Positions 47,985-59,487 of a DNA stretch of 64,000 nt are shown piece after piece. Both the position numbers and the translations under genes were made by a program. Location of the stretch: positions 885,501 through 949,500 of the forward strand of contig OW203751.1 of the NCBI GenBank assembly GCA_934045075.1, written 5' to 3'. Below the pieces are notes generated by a model. The model was not told the DNA's origin. It worked only from the letters and a program-made list of their open reading frames with translations, and did not search any database. The stretch comes from Yponomeuta sedellus. Lineage: Eukaryota; Arthropoda; Insecta; Lepidoptera; Yponomeutidae. Within the stretch, counting starts at the first letter, position 1. Every line of letters starts with the position of its first letter.

Positions 47985-48410
47985 AAGACGGAGTTTACAC
48001 GTTCAGTCTGGCGTCATAGTTAGAATATTTTCGGGGCTTAATCGCGTAGTAATTTATTGCTATTTACCTCGACGTTTCGACGACGTTACAGCCATCGTGG
48101 TCACGAGAAGACTGATAGCTGGCACCCGTTCGCATCTTCGGCTGATAAGGTTTCAGACTACCCTCAATCAGCCTTCACAAAGCACTATTAGGGTTGCGAC
48201 AGACTACACTGACAATGTCGGACGATAAGCCATGCGACTTTTTTCCACTCGAACACTTCTTCATGACCAGCCGTCAGTCTTCTCGTGACCACGATGACTG
48301 TAACGTCGTCGAAACATCGAGGTAAAATAGCAATAAATTACTACGCGATTAAGCCCTAAAATATTCTATGTGTTCAAGTCGCGAAAGTCTGGCGTCAGTC
48401 AATTCCATCA
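47985..48410. mobile_element. TA-flanked palindromic MITE inside a CAGTCTGG repeat
   Basis: 48023-48366 has ~95-bp inverted ends (GAATATTTTCGGGGCTTAAT and TTTCGACGACGTTACAG blocks) bounded by TA. It splits a copy of the repeat from the window start: TACACGTTCAGTCTGGCGTC lies on the left and GTCTGGCGTCAGTCAATTCC on the right. Confidence 0.75.
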
Positions 48411-48806
48411 TCCATATCCAATGTCTACACTTTGGTGTCATGGTTAGTGACATAGGCGATGTTTTTTCAGGAAACTGGCATTCTGTTAGTGCTCCTTGAT
48501 TGAGTCCAAGGTATTTTGTGTTTGAGACGGGGTCGGACTGGGTGTAAGGGGCACGGGTGGCGTGAGGCATTAGGGGCCCGCCGCACGTATACCATCAATT
48601 CAGGGGCGGTTCCGAAATTGAGAATTTCACCAATTACCGGGCTTGCACCACACGGCAGTCTGGAACGCTCGCGGAGCATCTGGCACTGACTGAAAATCAG
48701 CGCTGAAGGCTTGCCCATCAGCATAAGCTGAGTCAGTTGCCGTTTATAGCGGCAGTGACACGCCGTAACCTTTAGTGTTCTTTTCATTTTTTTTAATGTT
48801 ATTTCG

Positions 48807-49040
48807 ATATCGACCCTTGTATGTCCCCACTGCTGGGGCACGGGTCTCTTCCTGCATCGCAGGAAGGTTAGGCCATACTCCACCACGGGGGCCAAGTCCG
48901 GGTTGGTGGTGGATTGTAAGACAGTGGCGAGCCTTACTGTCAGAAGTTATCAAGCCGCCCATAAAGCCTCGGACATGGCTTGACGACTGCCATATAATGA
49001 CAGCCGGCACCAACGGCTTAACGTGCCTTGCGAAGCATGT
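48807..49040 (-). mobile_element. 5S-type SINE, 5'-truncated
   Basis: It ends at AACGTGCCTTGCGAAGCATG, before the 5S-like head. Confidence 0.8.
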
Positions 49041-49414
49041 AAGTGGGGCGTTAATAGGCTAGATAAAAGAACCTGGCAAACCTGGGGACATACCAAGGGT
49101 TGAATCTAATCTAATATAAACATCCCACTGCAGGGCACAAGCCTTTTCTCAGGGAGAGAATATGGGCTTAATTACCTCGCATGCCTACCGCAAATCGGCA
49201 ATTCCAACCGCTGCCAAATGCCACCCTGGCTCTACGGCCAGTCCGCCTCTGTGTATGTTTATGTATTTATCCGTTTAAGTGTTTGCGAAAGCGATTTCTA
49301 TACGATTGTTTGTGGTGTAGAGATGTGTATAGATGGTGGTTTTTTTCCATTGTCTGTTCATTGTGAAAAGCATACGCAACTTGTAAATTAAATAATGGAA
49401 TTGTTGACTCAGAT

Positions 49415-50218
49415 CAGGGTTCGAAATTATCAAGACAATTACGCTGCTTGATAATTATCGGATAATTATCACCCGTGTAAGAAATTAATTTGCTATATTG
49501 TTTGATAACAAATACATAAGAATTTGGCCAATTCTAACAAAAATAAATAAATTTTATGATTTTTGTTTAAAATCCACCGCAAATTAACATTATTAAAAAA
49601 CCTATTTAGAGGCTAAAACTTCCACCCATGCCGGGATTCCGTGCCAGCGCTCTTTCCTACTGAGCTAATGGGCGACTCACCGGCATCAGTGAAATTTCGA
49701 ACCTCTTTACCCTATTGTCTGTATTACGTACAGGCAGCGACATCTGGCTGAAATAGATTGCATTACTAACAGCCCCGAGTACCTACTTTGCAGTTAGGTT
49801 TTTACATCGGAATGAAATCCCGGCATGGGTGGAATTTTTAGCCTCTAAACAGGTCTTTTTTTTTTAAACTGTCCTTAGCACGGGTTAGTGCATTAAAAAA
49901 TTAAAATAGTATAAATTAACATTAATTAAATTAAAAAGTCTCCATCAGATTCGATATTCTAAATATATAATAAATTAGATTGACCAAAGATGCCAAAGGA
50001 ATATCTTCATCCGATGATGATTCTATTTCCATTGGCCGTGTTGTTGCTGTAGCTGCAGTAGAACTTATTTGTTGACCTAATCCTAATAGCCAACTAAGAT
50101 CTTGCTGCTTGGTTTTGTTTGCTTCGCATAAACGATTTTTTGTTATTATCAATTGATAATTATCGAGCTATTTTTATCAAGAATAATTATCACGGATAAT
50201 TTGTCCTTTCGAACCCTG
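49415..50218 (-). mobile_element. hAT-like element with perfect 8-bp TSD and nested SINE
   Basis: CAGGGTTCGAAA/TTTCGAACCCTG ends sit between ACTCAGAT copies (49407-49414 and 50219-50226). On the - strand it retains LCEANKTKQQDLSWLLGLGQ and PMEIESSSDEDIPLASLVNL, the C-terminal tail of the transposase also seen at 20154. SINE material (49590-49912) is nested inside. Confidence 0.9.
49590..49912. mobile_element. Nested rearranged tRNA SINE
   Basis: A - unit lacking part of its head (49590-49813) is joined to a + tail (49814-49912). Confidence 0.75.
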
Positions 50219-50330
50219 ACTCAGATGTTGTTCCTAATTGACAAATTGTATCGAATTATGTTATTGTTCATTGAGTATTGAGTTACTCGTGTGTGTTATT
50301 ATGATTGAAAATGTGACTGTCAATGTCTGA

Positions 50331-50870
50331 GATGGCTGTGTGGCTGTGTGGTGTCGGCCTAGAGAATAGCACCAACCCAAACTCTTCCCGCGGGTGTCGT
50401 AAAAGGCGACTAAGGGACACAAACCGGGGAGTGGGCAGCAGCGTCCCCTGCAGTACGATTCCACCGAACTGCGATCCCCAACCCGCATGCCCAGCGTGGG
50501 GATTATGGGCATTGCCCCTCTATGGTGGCGCAACCTTGCGCTATAAGTGGTTCCAATTTTATTATTTATAAAAGCTTTACAACGCTACAAGTTTTAAAAA
50601 AACCTATTTAGAAGCTAAAAATTCCCGCGACCTCTGGCTATTAGTGCCAGAGTTCCGGCACGGATAGCCAGAGGTCGCGGGTTCGAATCCCGGCATGGGT
50701 GGAATTTTTAGCAGCGCCCCCTGCAGTACGATTCCACCGAACTGCGCTCCCCAACCCGCATGCCCAGCGTGGGGATTATGGGCACTACCCCTCATTGATG
50801 GCACAACCTTGCGGCTTATTAGGGTAGGGCTATGTCCAGCAGTGGACTAATATAGCCTGAAGATAAAGAA
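50331..50870 (+). mobile_element. LINE 3' ends interrupted by a small SINE palindrome
   Basis: 50331-50545 and 50708-50870 are pieces of the GACTAAGGGACACAAACC family. Between them 50598-50712 is an inverted SINE fragment around GCGACCTCTGGCTAT. Confidence 0.75.
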
Positions 50871-51082
50871 GAATGACTGTGATATAAGATCTTTTGCGAA
50901 TGAGGTTAAAAACTGAAAGCTTATTGCAGATGGCAGCACTGTTGAGTGTTCCTAAGAACCACCACATTGTATTATTGTTTGGCTCGAGTGTACAGCGTTG
51001 TGTAGAAATTCATCACCTGTATATATGAATTGCGTCCACAGTAATTGAAAATGGGCATCACACGTCTTGACAAAGTACTAGG

Positions 51083-51553
51083 CTTCCATTTTTTTTTCTA
51101 CGAAGAGCTTTCTCCAACAGTTTTGTTTTTACTCTTGGAAAATGAATTAATTACTTACCGTATTTTCGCAATCAACGGATGCACAAAGATAATCTTCCAT
51201 TTTTTTTTCTACGAAGAGCTTTCTCCAACAGTTTTGTTTTTACTCTTAGTTTCCTTGGAAAATAAATTAATTACTTACCGTATTTTCGCAATCAACGGAT
51301 GCACAAAGATAATCTTCCATTTTTTTTTCTACGAAGAGCTTTCTCCAACAGTTTTGTTTTTACTCTTAGTTTCCTTGGAAAATGAATTAATTACTTACCG
51401 TATTTTCGCAATCAACGGATGCACAAAGATAATCTTCCATTTTTTTTTCTACGAAGAGCTTTCTCCAACAGTTTTGTTTTTACTCTTAGTTTCCTTGGAA
51501 AATAAATTAATTACTTACCGTATTTTCGCAATCAACGGATGCACAAAGATAAT
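51083..51553 (-). repeat. Four 111-120-bp tandem units with a THAP-like exon start
   Basis: Units begin at 51083, 51194, 51314 and 51434 and are almost identical. Across each junction the - strand reads MEDYLCASVDCENT followed at once by GTAAGT. C-x4-C near the start followed by a donor resembles the first exon of a THAP-domain transposase. The + strand is also open for 182 codons, but that is a by-product of the repeat. Confidence 0.7.
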
Positions 51554-51904
51554 GATATTATTCACAAGACAATTAATTTGTTTACAAAAATAGTATGGAG
51601 AACTGTGACAATTAATGGTACACACAACAGTGGTGACATCTGTAGTGAGCATTAGGCAGTTTTTAAGCCCATTGCGACTCACATTAAGGAGCTCCGTGCA
51701 ACACTGGCGCCACCAAAATCATAACTTGTTTCCTAATACGAGTACGTTTGTTTTTCAAAAAGTGATTACAGTCCTACAGTCCGGAATCTTTGATCAACAA
51801 CCTATAGCTTTAGTCGATTTCCGCAAAAAACTGCTTGAAAGTCTTAGATTCTTGGACGTAGGTTCTAAAGAGCTATTGTAATGATTATATATAATATTGG
51901 TCTT

Positions 51905-52170
51905 TTGCATCTACTTAATGAGATGATTTATACAGCGTCCAGTGGTATCTTCACTCACACTAGATGGGTGAAGGGACCACTCCGACGCTGTAGTGCCTGG
52001 GACATTCAATTTCAATTCAAATTCAAATCATTTTATTTCAACGTAAAGAATTTACATTCCGTTTGCTGAATGTCAATGTACAATGTAAAATGTAAGCCGT
52101 CGCCTTCGGGCCGCATTGTAGTGGACACATACATGGTTTTATAGATGTTGTAGGCTTGCCCTGCTAGCCT
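51905..52170 (-). mobile_element. SINE tail split by a CAACGTAAAG repeat
   Basis: The GCGGTGGTAG SINE 3' part (51905-52010) resumes at 52138 after the repeat at 52015-52135. GACAT and GACACATACAT flank it. Confidence 0.7.
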
Positions 52171-52294
52171 AGGAAACACTAGTCGTTTCACAAGATCGTT
52201 TTCTTCGCCGTTAGCGTGACCTTTTAAATAAAAATGGAAAACTACTGCTATTTTTGAGGTCAGGACAGGAGGTTCTAAGAAGTTTATTTATTTT

Positions 52295-52635
52295 TATGAT
52301 TGTCACACTGCTGGGCGAACGCCTCCCCTCAGACTTCCATTTCACCTTCTCTTTGGCCAAACCTTGCCACCCAGTTAGGTCAAGTCGTCACACCATCATG
52401 GTAAATTAAGGTATATTTTTTGACGTAAAACGTCTTTCATATCAGTTGTAGGTCTCGTAAAACCGACGATATCAACCCTTGTATTTCCCCACTGCTGGGG
52501 CACAGGTCTAATCCTGCATCGCAGGAAGATTAGGGCATACTCCACCGCGGGGGCCGAGATAAGAGAGACTGTAAGACAGTGGCGGGCCTTACCGTCAGAA
52601 GTTATTGAGCCACCCATACTGGCCTTACTGTCAGG
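52295..52635 (-). mobile_element. LINE coding scrap and diverged 5S-type SINE
   Basis: 52295-52395 resembles the fragment at 56640-56700, inverted. 52470-52635 is a partial 5S-type SINE. Confidence 0.6.
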
Positions 52636-52740
52636 ACTTGAAGTCCAATACCGTTGAAGAATGTATACTAGCCGAGCCGGTAGGGGCTTGAAAGCCTGCT
52701 GTGAGCTGTCACGTTGTGACCTGCCCCGTGTTGTCCGTAG

Positions 52741-52824
52741 GGCGCTCCTGTTTCGCGCACCCGCGCCTCTGTCCACCCCGCGCCAGACCATGCCTTGCCC
52801 ACGGAGACCACGCAGCCAGACAAT
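52741..52824 (+). CDS. Asator: TTBK/Asator exon 11 (start of tail)
   Basis: Acceptor TGTTGTCCGTAG, donor AAT|GTGAGT, phase 0 on both sides. It reads GAPVSRTRASVHPAPDHALP then TETTQPDN. Tail sequence after the kinase domain is poorly conserved in the family, so the assignment rests on frame, splice sites and base composition. Confidence 0.75.
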
Positions 52825-52847
52825 GTGAGTTTGTTTCATAATAATAC

Positions 52848-53495
52848 AATCCGCTATTTGACACGTATCAAATTTGACGCGATAAATGAATATTTCCTAT
52901 ACTATTTAACGTAAGAAACCGAAATATACTGATTTTGCTAAGTAAGTATGCGGGATGGCTGCAAAATTTGCAAATAGAAAAAAAATTCCTCGTTTAATTC
53001 GTAACGGCGAAAACGCTATCCGCCATCTTGAAACCATCTAAAGTATGTAAACAAACATCTTTCAGCCAGAGCCAGTGGACATTGATTATTATAGGACTTA
53101 CATCAAAGTGATCTTCACATAAATACACCCGAGTTTCAATTGATAAAGAGTCGGGGTCTCTTTTGGCAAGTTGTTTATTTCACTGGGTAAACGAATCCCC
53201 AATTTCCGGGGGTCTTTATTGACGTGTTTTTTCATTCTCGAACAATGCAATAATGATAATTGGTATATTTTGGATGTAAATTCGATGAAATAATTGTTGC
53301 GTTGTTATTATTTCACTATGCTCAGAGATCAGTTACAGAAAATTGAATGTCAAACTTTGTTTACAATTTTTTGGACTTCAAACCATAGACGAAAATGCGT
53401 AGGTCCTCAAAAAATATACTAAAATATTTTTTGGTCTAATGGAAGAGTTATTCACCGTATAAGACTTACTTGAAAAGATAGTCAAATAGCGGATT
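52848..53495 (-). mobile_element. THAP-remnant DNA transposon (copy 2)
   Basis: Same AATCCGCTATTTGAC ends and interior as 36499-37220, with deletions (the THAP block is interrupted). It starts 24 bp after the exon 11 donor. Confidence 0.8.
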
Positions 53496-53584
53496 AATAA
53501 TTTCCATATGGCACTCAAGCTGAGGTAACGTCTCGCTGTTCCTGTCACTTGCACGTTCTAACGTTTTTTTTATTACTGAGCCCC

Positions 53585-53665
53585 TACGTTTTTGTCCCAC
53601 TGCTGATCAAAGGCCTCTCCCGAGCGTTTTTGTCCCACTGCTGATCAAAGGCCTCTCCCGAGATT
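53585..53665 (-). repeat. 38-bp direct duplication of a LINE tail
   Basis: TTTTTGTCCCACTGCTGATC and AAAGGCCTCTCCCGAG occur twice in tandem. Confidence 0.85.
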
Positions 53666-53699
53666 CGGCCCATTTGGGTAATCGTTAAAAATATGGCTT

Positions 53700-54540
53700 A
53701 AAAAAATAGGCCGCTATTAGGATCCTCAAAAAGAAAAGTGTTTTGGTAAAAGTATAGGCAGTATGTGGGATTTTCAAGAAAAACAACTTTTGGTAAATCT
53801 ACAGGTCGTTCGTAGGATACTCTAAAAAAATTACTTTTGATAAATCAAAAGTAATTTTGTTCATTTGTTATGGTCGTTTGTTAGATACTACAAAAAAAAA
53901 ATTAATATACAGGCCGTTGCAGAGTCCTCAAAAAAACTAATATATTTTAAAAAACCTATTTAGAGGCTAAAAATTCCACCCATGCCGGGATTCGAACCCG
54001 CGACCTCTGGCTATCCGTGCCAGCGCTCTTTCCAACTGAGCTAATGGGCGACTCACCGGCATCAGTGAAATTTCGAACCTCCTTACAATATTCTCTGTAT
54101 TACGTATTTCATCTCTGTATTATAATTTACTGAGCTAATGGGCGACTCACCGGAATTAGTGAAATTTCGAACCTCTTTACAATATTCTCTGTATTACGTA
54201 CTAATATAGCCTGAAGAAGAAATCTACTGGTCGTTTGTAGAATACCCCAAAAAATTAACTTTTGTAAATCTATAGGTCGTTTAGAAGATACTCAAACAAA
54301 TTTCTTTTGGTAAATCTACAAGCCATCGAAGGGTCTCAAAAAAATTAAGTGATAAAAAAAAAAAAATATACAAATCTACAGGTCGTTTGTAGAATACTGA
54401 AAAACAAACTTTTGGTATATCTACAGGTCGTTTGTAGGATACTCCAAAAAATTAACTTTTGGTAAATCTATAGGTCGTCTGTAGGATATAAAAAAAATTA
54501 CTTTTGGTAAATCTGCTTGGTAGGATACTAAAAAAAAATA
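53700..54540 (+). repeat. ~45-bp minisatellite split by SINEs
   Basis: Loose repeats of CTACAGGTCGTTTGTAGGAT plus ACTTTTGGTAAATC, about 14 units. tRNA-SINE copies lie within it at 53943-54105 and 54115-54205 (-). Stray units recur near 54650 and 57320. Confidence 0.75.
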
Positions 54541-54691
54541 CTACTACTTCTGCGAATACTAACTTTTGAATCGAGCCTGTTCTCTCGCTTCCGAGAAGAT
54601 TGTCCCACCCACTTGGTGGCGGATTGTAAGACAGTGGCAGGCCTTACTGGCCGTTAATATGATACTTGGAAAAAAAAAACTTTTGTTAAAC

Positions 54692-55025
54692 CTTTTTAAA
54701 AACCTATTTAGAGGCTAAAAATTCCACCCATGCAGGGACTCCAACCCGCGACCTCTGGCCAACCGTGCCAGCGCTCTCCCAACTGAGCTAATGGGCGACT
54801 ACCGGCATCAGTGAAATTTCGAACCTCTTTACAATACCCTCTAAATTACGTACGTGTATGTTGCTGTCTGTACGTTACAGAGAGCATTGTTAGCTCAGTT
54901 GGGAGAGCGCTGGCGCGGTTGGCCAGAGGTCGCGGGTTCGAGTCCCGGCATGGGTGGAATTTTCAGCCTCCAAATAGGTTTTTAAAATTGTCCTTAGCAC
55001 GGGTTAGTGCATTAAAAATAATATA
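54692..55025. mobile_element. Inverted pair of tRNA-derived SINEs
   Basis: A - unit (54692-54865) and a + unit (54885-55025). Their heads pair around GGGTTCGAGTCCCGGCATG. Confidence 0.82.
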
Positions 55026-55318
55026 ATTAATTCAATAAGTTGACATGTTATTATTTTACTTCATTTTAATTTCAATATTTAATTTTATATGACATTTCAA
55101 ATTTTCAAATAATTTAAATACTTTTCAATAATATGACATTTCTTTGGTTTCGGTTTTATATGTACATAAAAAAAAAATATCTGTCTAAAAATATATTTGA
55201 AGGCCTTTATGGCAGGACATAGCGATCTGTAACCTGACTGAACGGCAAATGTAAAAATGTACCTATGATCCACAAATAAATGCTTTACGTATATATAATA
55301 TTACGTATATATAACAAC

Positions 55319-55712
55319 AGCGGTGGTAGCTCAGTGGGTAGAACCATAGACTGGCAAGCGAGAGCCCCAGGTTCGATCCCGAGTGCGGGCATGTACCAAT
55401 GACTTTGTTTAATTTCAAAGTTACGTACATTTGCGAATTTGCAGTCGCAATACCACACGCTAACGGTGAAGGAAAACATCGTGAGGAAACCCGCGGCTTG
55501 GTTGGCTCCGCACGTATTGACTAGTCTTTCCTGTGTGCTAGGCCGACTAAGCTGTCAGGATGGTATAGGTGCTGGGCAAGCCTACACCATCTATAAAACC
55601 ATGACCCAGGCACTACAGCGTCGGGTGGTTCCTTCACCCATCTAGTGTGAGTGAAGATACCACTGGACGCTGTATAAATCATCTCATTAAGTAGATGCAA
55701 AAAGGCCAATAA
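55319..55712 (+). mobile_element. tRNA-derived SINE 'GCGGTGGTAGCTCAGTGGG' type, best copy
   Basis: Head GCGGTGGTAGCTCAGTGGGT, B box GGTTCGATCCC, full body, 3' end ATTAAGTAGATGCAAAAAGG. Confidence 0.9.
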
Positions 55713-55738
55713 AAGGCCAATATTATATATAACACGTA

Positions 55739-55951
55739 CAGTGCGTTCACATTAACTTGACGCGTGAGAGAATTGGTAACAAGGACATATCATGTGAATT
55801 AGCTTTTGGACCTAATCGGAAGATGGTTAAACAAGCCCTCAAACCTTTTATTTTCCCCAAGTAATGGGAATGAATTCTTATTTAACATGGTAACAGTAAA
55901 CATCTCAGTGTTACCAATTCTCTCACGCGTCAAGTTAACGTGAACGCACAA
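55739..55951. mobile_element. 213-bp MITE with 40-bp inverted ends and TA target
   Basis: GTGCGTTCACATTAACTTGA continuing through CGCGTGAGAGAATTGGTAAC is mirrored at the right end with a single difference. TA flanks both ends, suggesting Tc1/mariner-type mobilisation. Confidence 0.8.
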
Positions 55952-55955
55952 TATA

Positions 55956-56225
55956 TTAATATATATGGGCAAAGGCCTCCCCTTTTGTCTTCCATTCCTC
56001 CCTGTTCATGGCCACTTCCTGCCAGTCCGGCAGAAAGGTTGTAAGGTCGTCCCGCCATCTCCGCTTGGGTCGGCCACGTTTGCGATATCCCTCGCGCGGA
56101 ACCCAGTCAATGACGATTTTTGCCCACCTCTCTGGGCCCATACGGCTTAGATGACCCGCCCAGTTCCACTTCAGCTTAGCGGTTGCAGCTCCAACATCGA
56201 CAATTTTGGTTCTGGAGCGCAGCAT
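55956..56225 (-). pseudogene. LINE C-terminal fragment
   Basis: LRSRTKIVDVGAATAKLKWN, WAGHLSRMGPERWAK and RGRPKRRWRDDLTTFLPDWQ: the post-RT region of a LINE related to 56579-56945. The gene fragment ends about 70 bp before exon 12. Confidence 0.85.
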
Positions 56226-56292
56226 TGATATATTATATTAATATATTATATAATATTTATAAATATTTCTACGCTTGCGCTCTCGTCCGCAG

Positions 56293-56433
56293 AATCGCCG
56301 CCGGCCCGACACGGAGCTGACGACGCAGGCCGCCACCGAGACTCAAACCAAGGACAAGGTCCCGGAGAGGAAGCCCGTCTCACCCAGACACATGCCGCGC
56401 GTCACCCACGTGCCGATCATCAATGGCGCCGTG
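56293..56433 (+). CDS. Asator: TTBK/Asator exon 12 (tail)
   Basis: Acceptor CTCGTCCGCAG, donor GTG|GTGAGT, 47 codons in phase 0: NRRRPDTELTTQAATETQTK, DKVPERKPVSPRHMPRVTHV, PIINGAV. Basic and Thr/Pro-rich. The Tyr-like SINE begins 23 bases after the donor. Confidence 0.8.
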
Positions 56434-56456
56434 GTGAGTTGCTACCAGCCTTGGCG

Positions 56457-56560
56457 GCCTCGGTGGCGCAGCGGTGTGGCACGCTGACTGTAAAACCGAA
56501 GGTCTCGGGTTCGATCCCCGGCCGGGTCAAACTAGGAAACGTACTTTTCTATAAAAACCT
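56457..56560 (+). mobile_element. tRNA-derived SINE, Tyr-like head, 3' truncated
   Basis: GGTGGCGCAGCGGTGTGGCA, CTGTAAAACC and GGTTCGATCCCC. It runs into an inverted LINE fragment. Confidence 0.8.
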
Positions 56561-56578
56561 TTTTTTTTTTTTAATTAG

Positions 56579-56945
56579 CCATGTCTGTGTCCCACTGCTG
56601 GGCAAAGGCCTCCCCTTCAGATTTCCACTCCTCTTTGCTGACGGCCAATGCTTCCCACCCAGGTAAATATTTGGTCAGGTCGTCACACCATCTCCGCCTT
56701 GGTCTGCCTCGTCGTCGGTAGCCATCGCACGGGACCCAATCGGTGACGATTTTCGCCCACCTTTCCGGCTCCATACGTCTGACATGGCCAGCCCGGCCCC
56801 ACTTGAGCTTAGCGGTCGCAACTGCAACGTCAGTGATCTTGGTTTTGGCGCGCAGCGTGGGGTTCCGGATTTTATCAATCCTTTTTACACCAAGCATGTT
56901 GCGCTCCATTGCCCTTTGAGTTTGGACTTCTGATGTTGAAAGTGA
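56579..56945 (-). pseudogene. LINE C-terminal fragment
   Basis: QRAMERNMLGVKRIDKIRNP, KLKWGRAGHVRRMEPERWAK and RGRPRRRWCDDLTKYLPGWE. Same family as 55956-56225. Confidence 0.85.
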
Positions 56946-57347
56946 AAGTGAAATGTTTTTATTGCCAACAAAAAAATAAATAAACAAGGTACAATAACTG
57001 AGAAAATGTCTTAAGAACTAAATTTGGCAAAAGGCCTTATGCTCAGCTTAAAGTCGCCAGGGAACATGCTCCACTGCCGACGCTGATTTTCAGCAAAAGC
57101 CTTGGAACTTTAAATTAAGGGATAAAAACTTTATTACAGAGTCGCTGAGCGCAAAATAAAAATATTTTCTATGTTCAGTCAAAGACCAGGTATAAAAACC
57201 CATTTAATAATAATAATAATAATAAGGTAGGTAGTATGAATTTTTCATTGGTTTTGGACTTTATTTCAAGTTGATAGGGTTCACTTTAATGTGGTCCTGT
57301 ATAGTACATTGCCTGGTAAAGGGTTAAATAAAATTTACTTTTGGTAA

Positions 57348-57560
57348 ACCTTTTTTAAAACCTATTTAGAGGCCAAAAATTCCACCCATGCCGGGATTCG
57401 AACCCGCGACCACTGGGTATCCGTGCCAGCGCTCTTTCCAACTGAGTTAATGGACGAACTTTTCTAGTGTGTCTCGGGTCTTGGATGTTATCTATGTATT
57501 ATTGTATTAAATCTATCGGCTAATGAGATCTGTGTAATATGTCCATGAATATTTATTTAT
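57348..57560. mobile_element. Two SINE pieces
   Basis: 57348-57456 (-) is the GCCCATTAGCTCAG-type head. 57463-57560 (+) is the 3' part of the Tyr-like SINE, ending TGTCCATGAATATTTATT. Confidence 0.75.
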
Positions 57561-57823
57561 TATTGAATTGATATTGTCGCGGTCCTATCGCGAAACATCT
57601 AGAATGGAGCCTTCTGGAAGCCTATCGAATAGTCGCCGCGTGCCGCGTTTTAGTAACGCTGCGAGCAATAATGACTCGTAGGTCTATTACAATAAGGCTG
57701 AAAACTCTATGACGTGAAATTGTTCTAGAGTCGTTGCCACGTGCACCGAGGGTAGGTACGTACGGGAATGTTCGAGAACTCTTGCCGGCGGATATAAAAT
57801 TAAAAATAGTTTTCGTTCGTTCG

Positions 57824-58092
57824 TTATCAACCCTTGCATGTCCCCACTGCTGGGGCTCGGGTCTCTTCCTGCATCGCAGGAAGGTAAGGCCATACTCCAC
57901 CACGGGGGCCAAGTCCGGGTTGGTGGAGGTTTGTAAGACAGTGGCTGGCCTTACTGTCAGAAGTTATCAAGCCGCCCATAAGGCCTCTGACATGGCTTAA
58001 CGACTGCCATTACATGACAGCCGGCACCAACGGCTTAACGTGCCTTGCGAAGCATGGAAGCGCTCGGAAAAATGCCACTAGCGGCAGTCACT
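57824..58092 (-). mobile_element. 5S-type SINE, 5'-truncated
   Basis: The 3' end abuts CGTTCGTTCGTT. The copy stops at GGCAGTCACTAG, before the 5S-like blocks. Confidence 0.8.
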
Positions 58093-58451
58093 AGTTTTAT
58101 TAAATTAAAAGTTTTTTATATTATGTATGATACAGGTCTTGTATGGACACCTGTATCTTATTTTAACTTTTTAATCATAACGATACACCTATACAACCTC
58201 CAGCTGGACCAAGAAGGTTGAACCTCTACTTTAAAAAAAAAGGTTTCAATGAACGAGTCCGCGGCGACGCACCACGCATGCGCAATCGATGTTTGCGCCT
58301 TGGCGACAACGTTTTACATTTAAAAATACTTTTCAATAGTTATTTAAACAAAGTTTGGTTCTGTTTAACCTGTAAATTATTGCTAGATTGCAATTGGCAC
58401 ACCCACTAATTACTGGGAAAAGCGCGGGAACACGTCGGCGTTTCCCGTGAT

Positions 58452-59436
58452 TCACTAAAGCGCCAGGTTGAAGTGGCTTCCTATTCGAGATCGTAGAAAC
58501 CTTCGAATTCTCTGCACTCTCTACTCTATCCTCAACGACCCCAACACTCCTCAATATCATAAGACTCAATTTGCTTTTTTATCTTGCACACATAGCAGAG
58601 AACTCCGTTCCTCCCAAAATCTTCTTCTTTATACACCCTCTCACCATACTGGTTTCATCTCTAGCTCTTTCTGCGTCTCAGCCGTTCGTCTCTGGAACGC
58701 CCTGCCTGATAATATCCGTAAAGCCCCATCTCGAAATTCTTTCAAAGCTCTTGCCCGGGAACACTTCCTCGAGAAGTGCTACCCCAAACTCCCTTAGCCA
58801 CTCCTTATGTGAAGAGTCTTTCCGATGTATGTCCTCCCTATTCATTATATTTAGATTTCATATGTATGGTAGGAGTGGGTCGTTGTCCGATTTTTCGACG
58901 ACGAAACGCAACCGTTTTTTCTGGAACGAAAACAGGTCCTCGAAACGGTCCTCGTTCGCAACTGGTTTCATTGTATGCGAACGAGCAAGGCGCAGAGGAC
59001 GGTCAAACGAGTGCGAACGAGACGAAATCACGAAACATCGGAAAAAATAAGTTGTTTTACACGATATTCGACTGTATACTCATAGACATAAAGATTACTT
59101 TATTGTATCACAGACCAAAACGAACGGAACGAGCAAGGAGCCGACGACGACGTCGCAATGATCTCATTACGTTCTAGGCTCTATTAATATAGCACTAAAG
59201 GACATATCCGCGTCAACCAATCTAAGGACTGGTCTCGCGACGAACAAACGCTGGCACTGCTTTAGAGTCGCGGGCACTGCTTTAGAATGAAACGTAAAAC
59301 GGTCCTATCGTCGCGGAACACAAAACGGTCTTATAAAACAGTTCGTCTTTGCAACGATCACGCCTAATGTATGGTAATTTATATGGTATTCCTTGTCTCT
59401 TACAGTGTGTACATATCATATGTATTTTATAGTGAT

Positions 59437-59487
<51 letters not shown>

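Noticed and set aside
51045..51593. 182-codon + strand ORF with repeated FHFFFYEELSPTVLF
   Set aside because: It follows the 120-bp tandem units; the - strand carries the more meaningful THAP-like exon with a donor.
51615..51881. 88-codon + strand ORF
   Set aside because: No domain, homology or splice context could be recognised; left unannotated.
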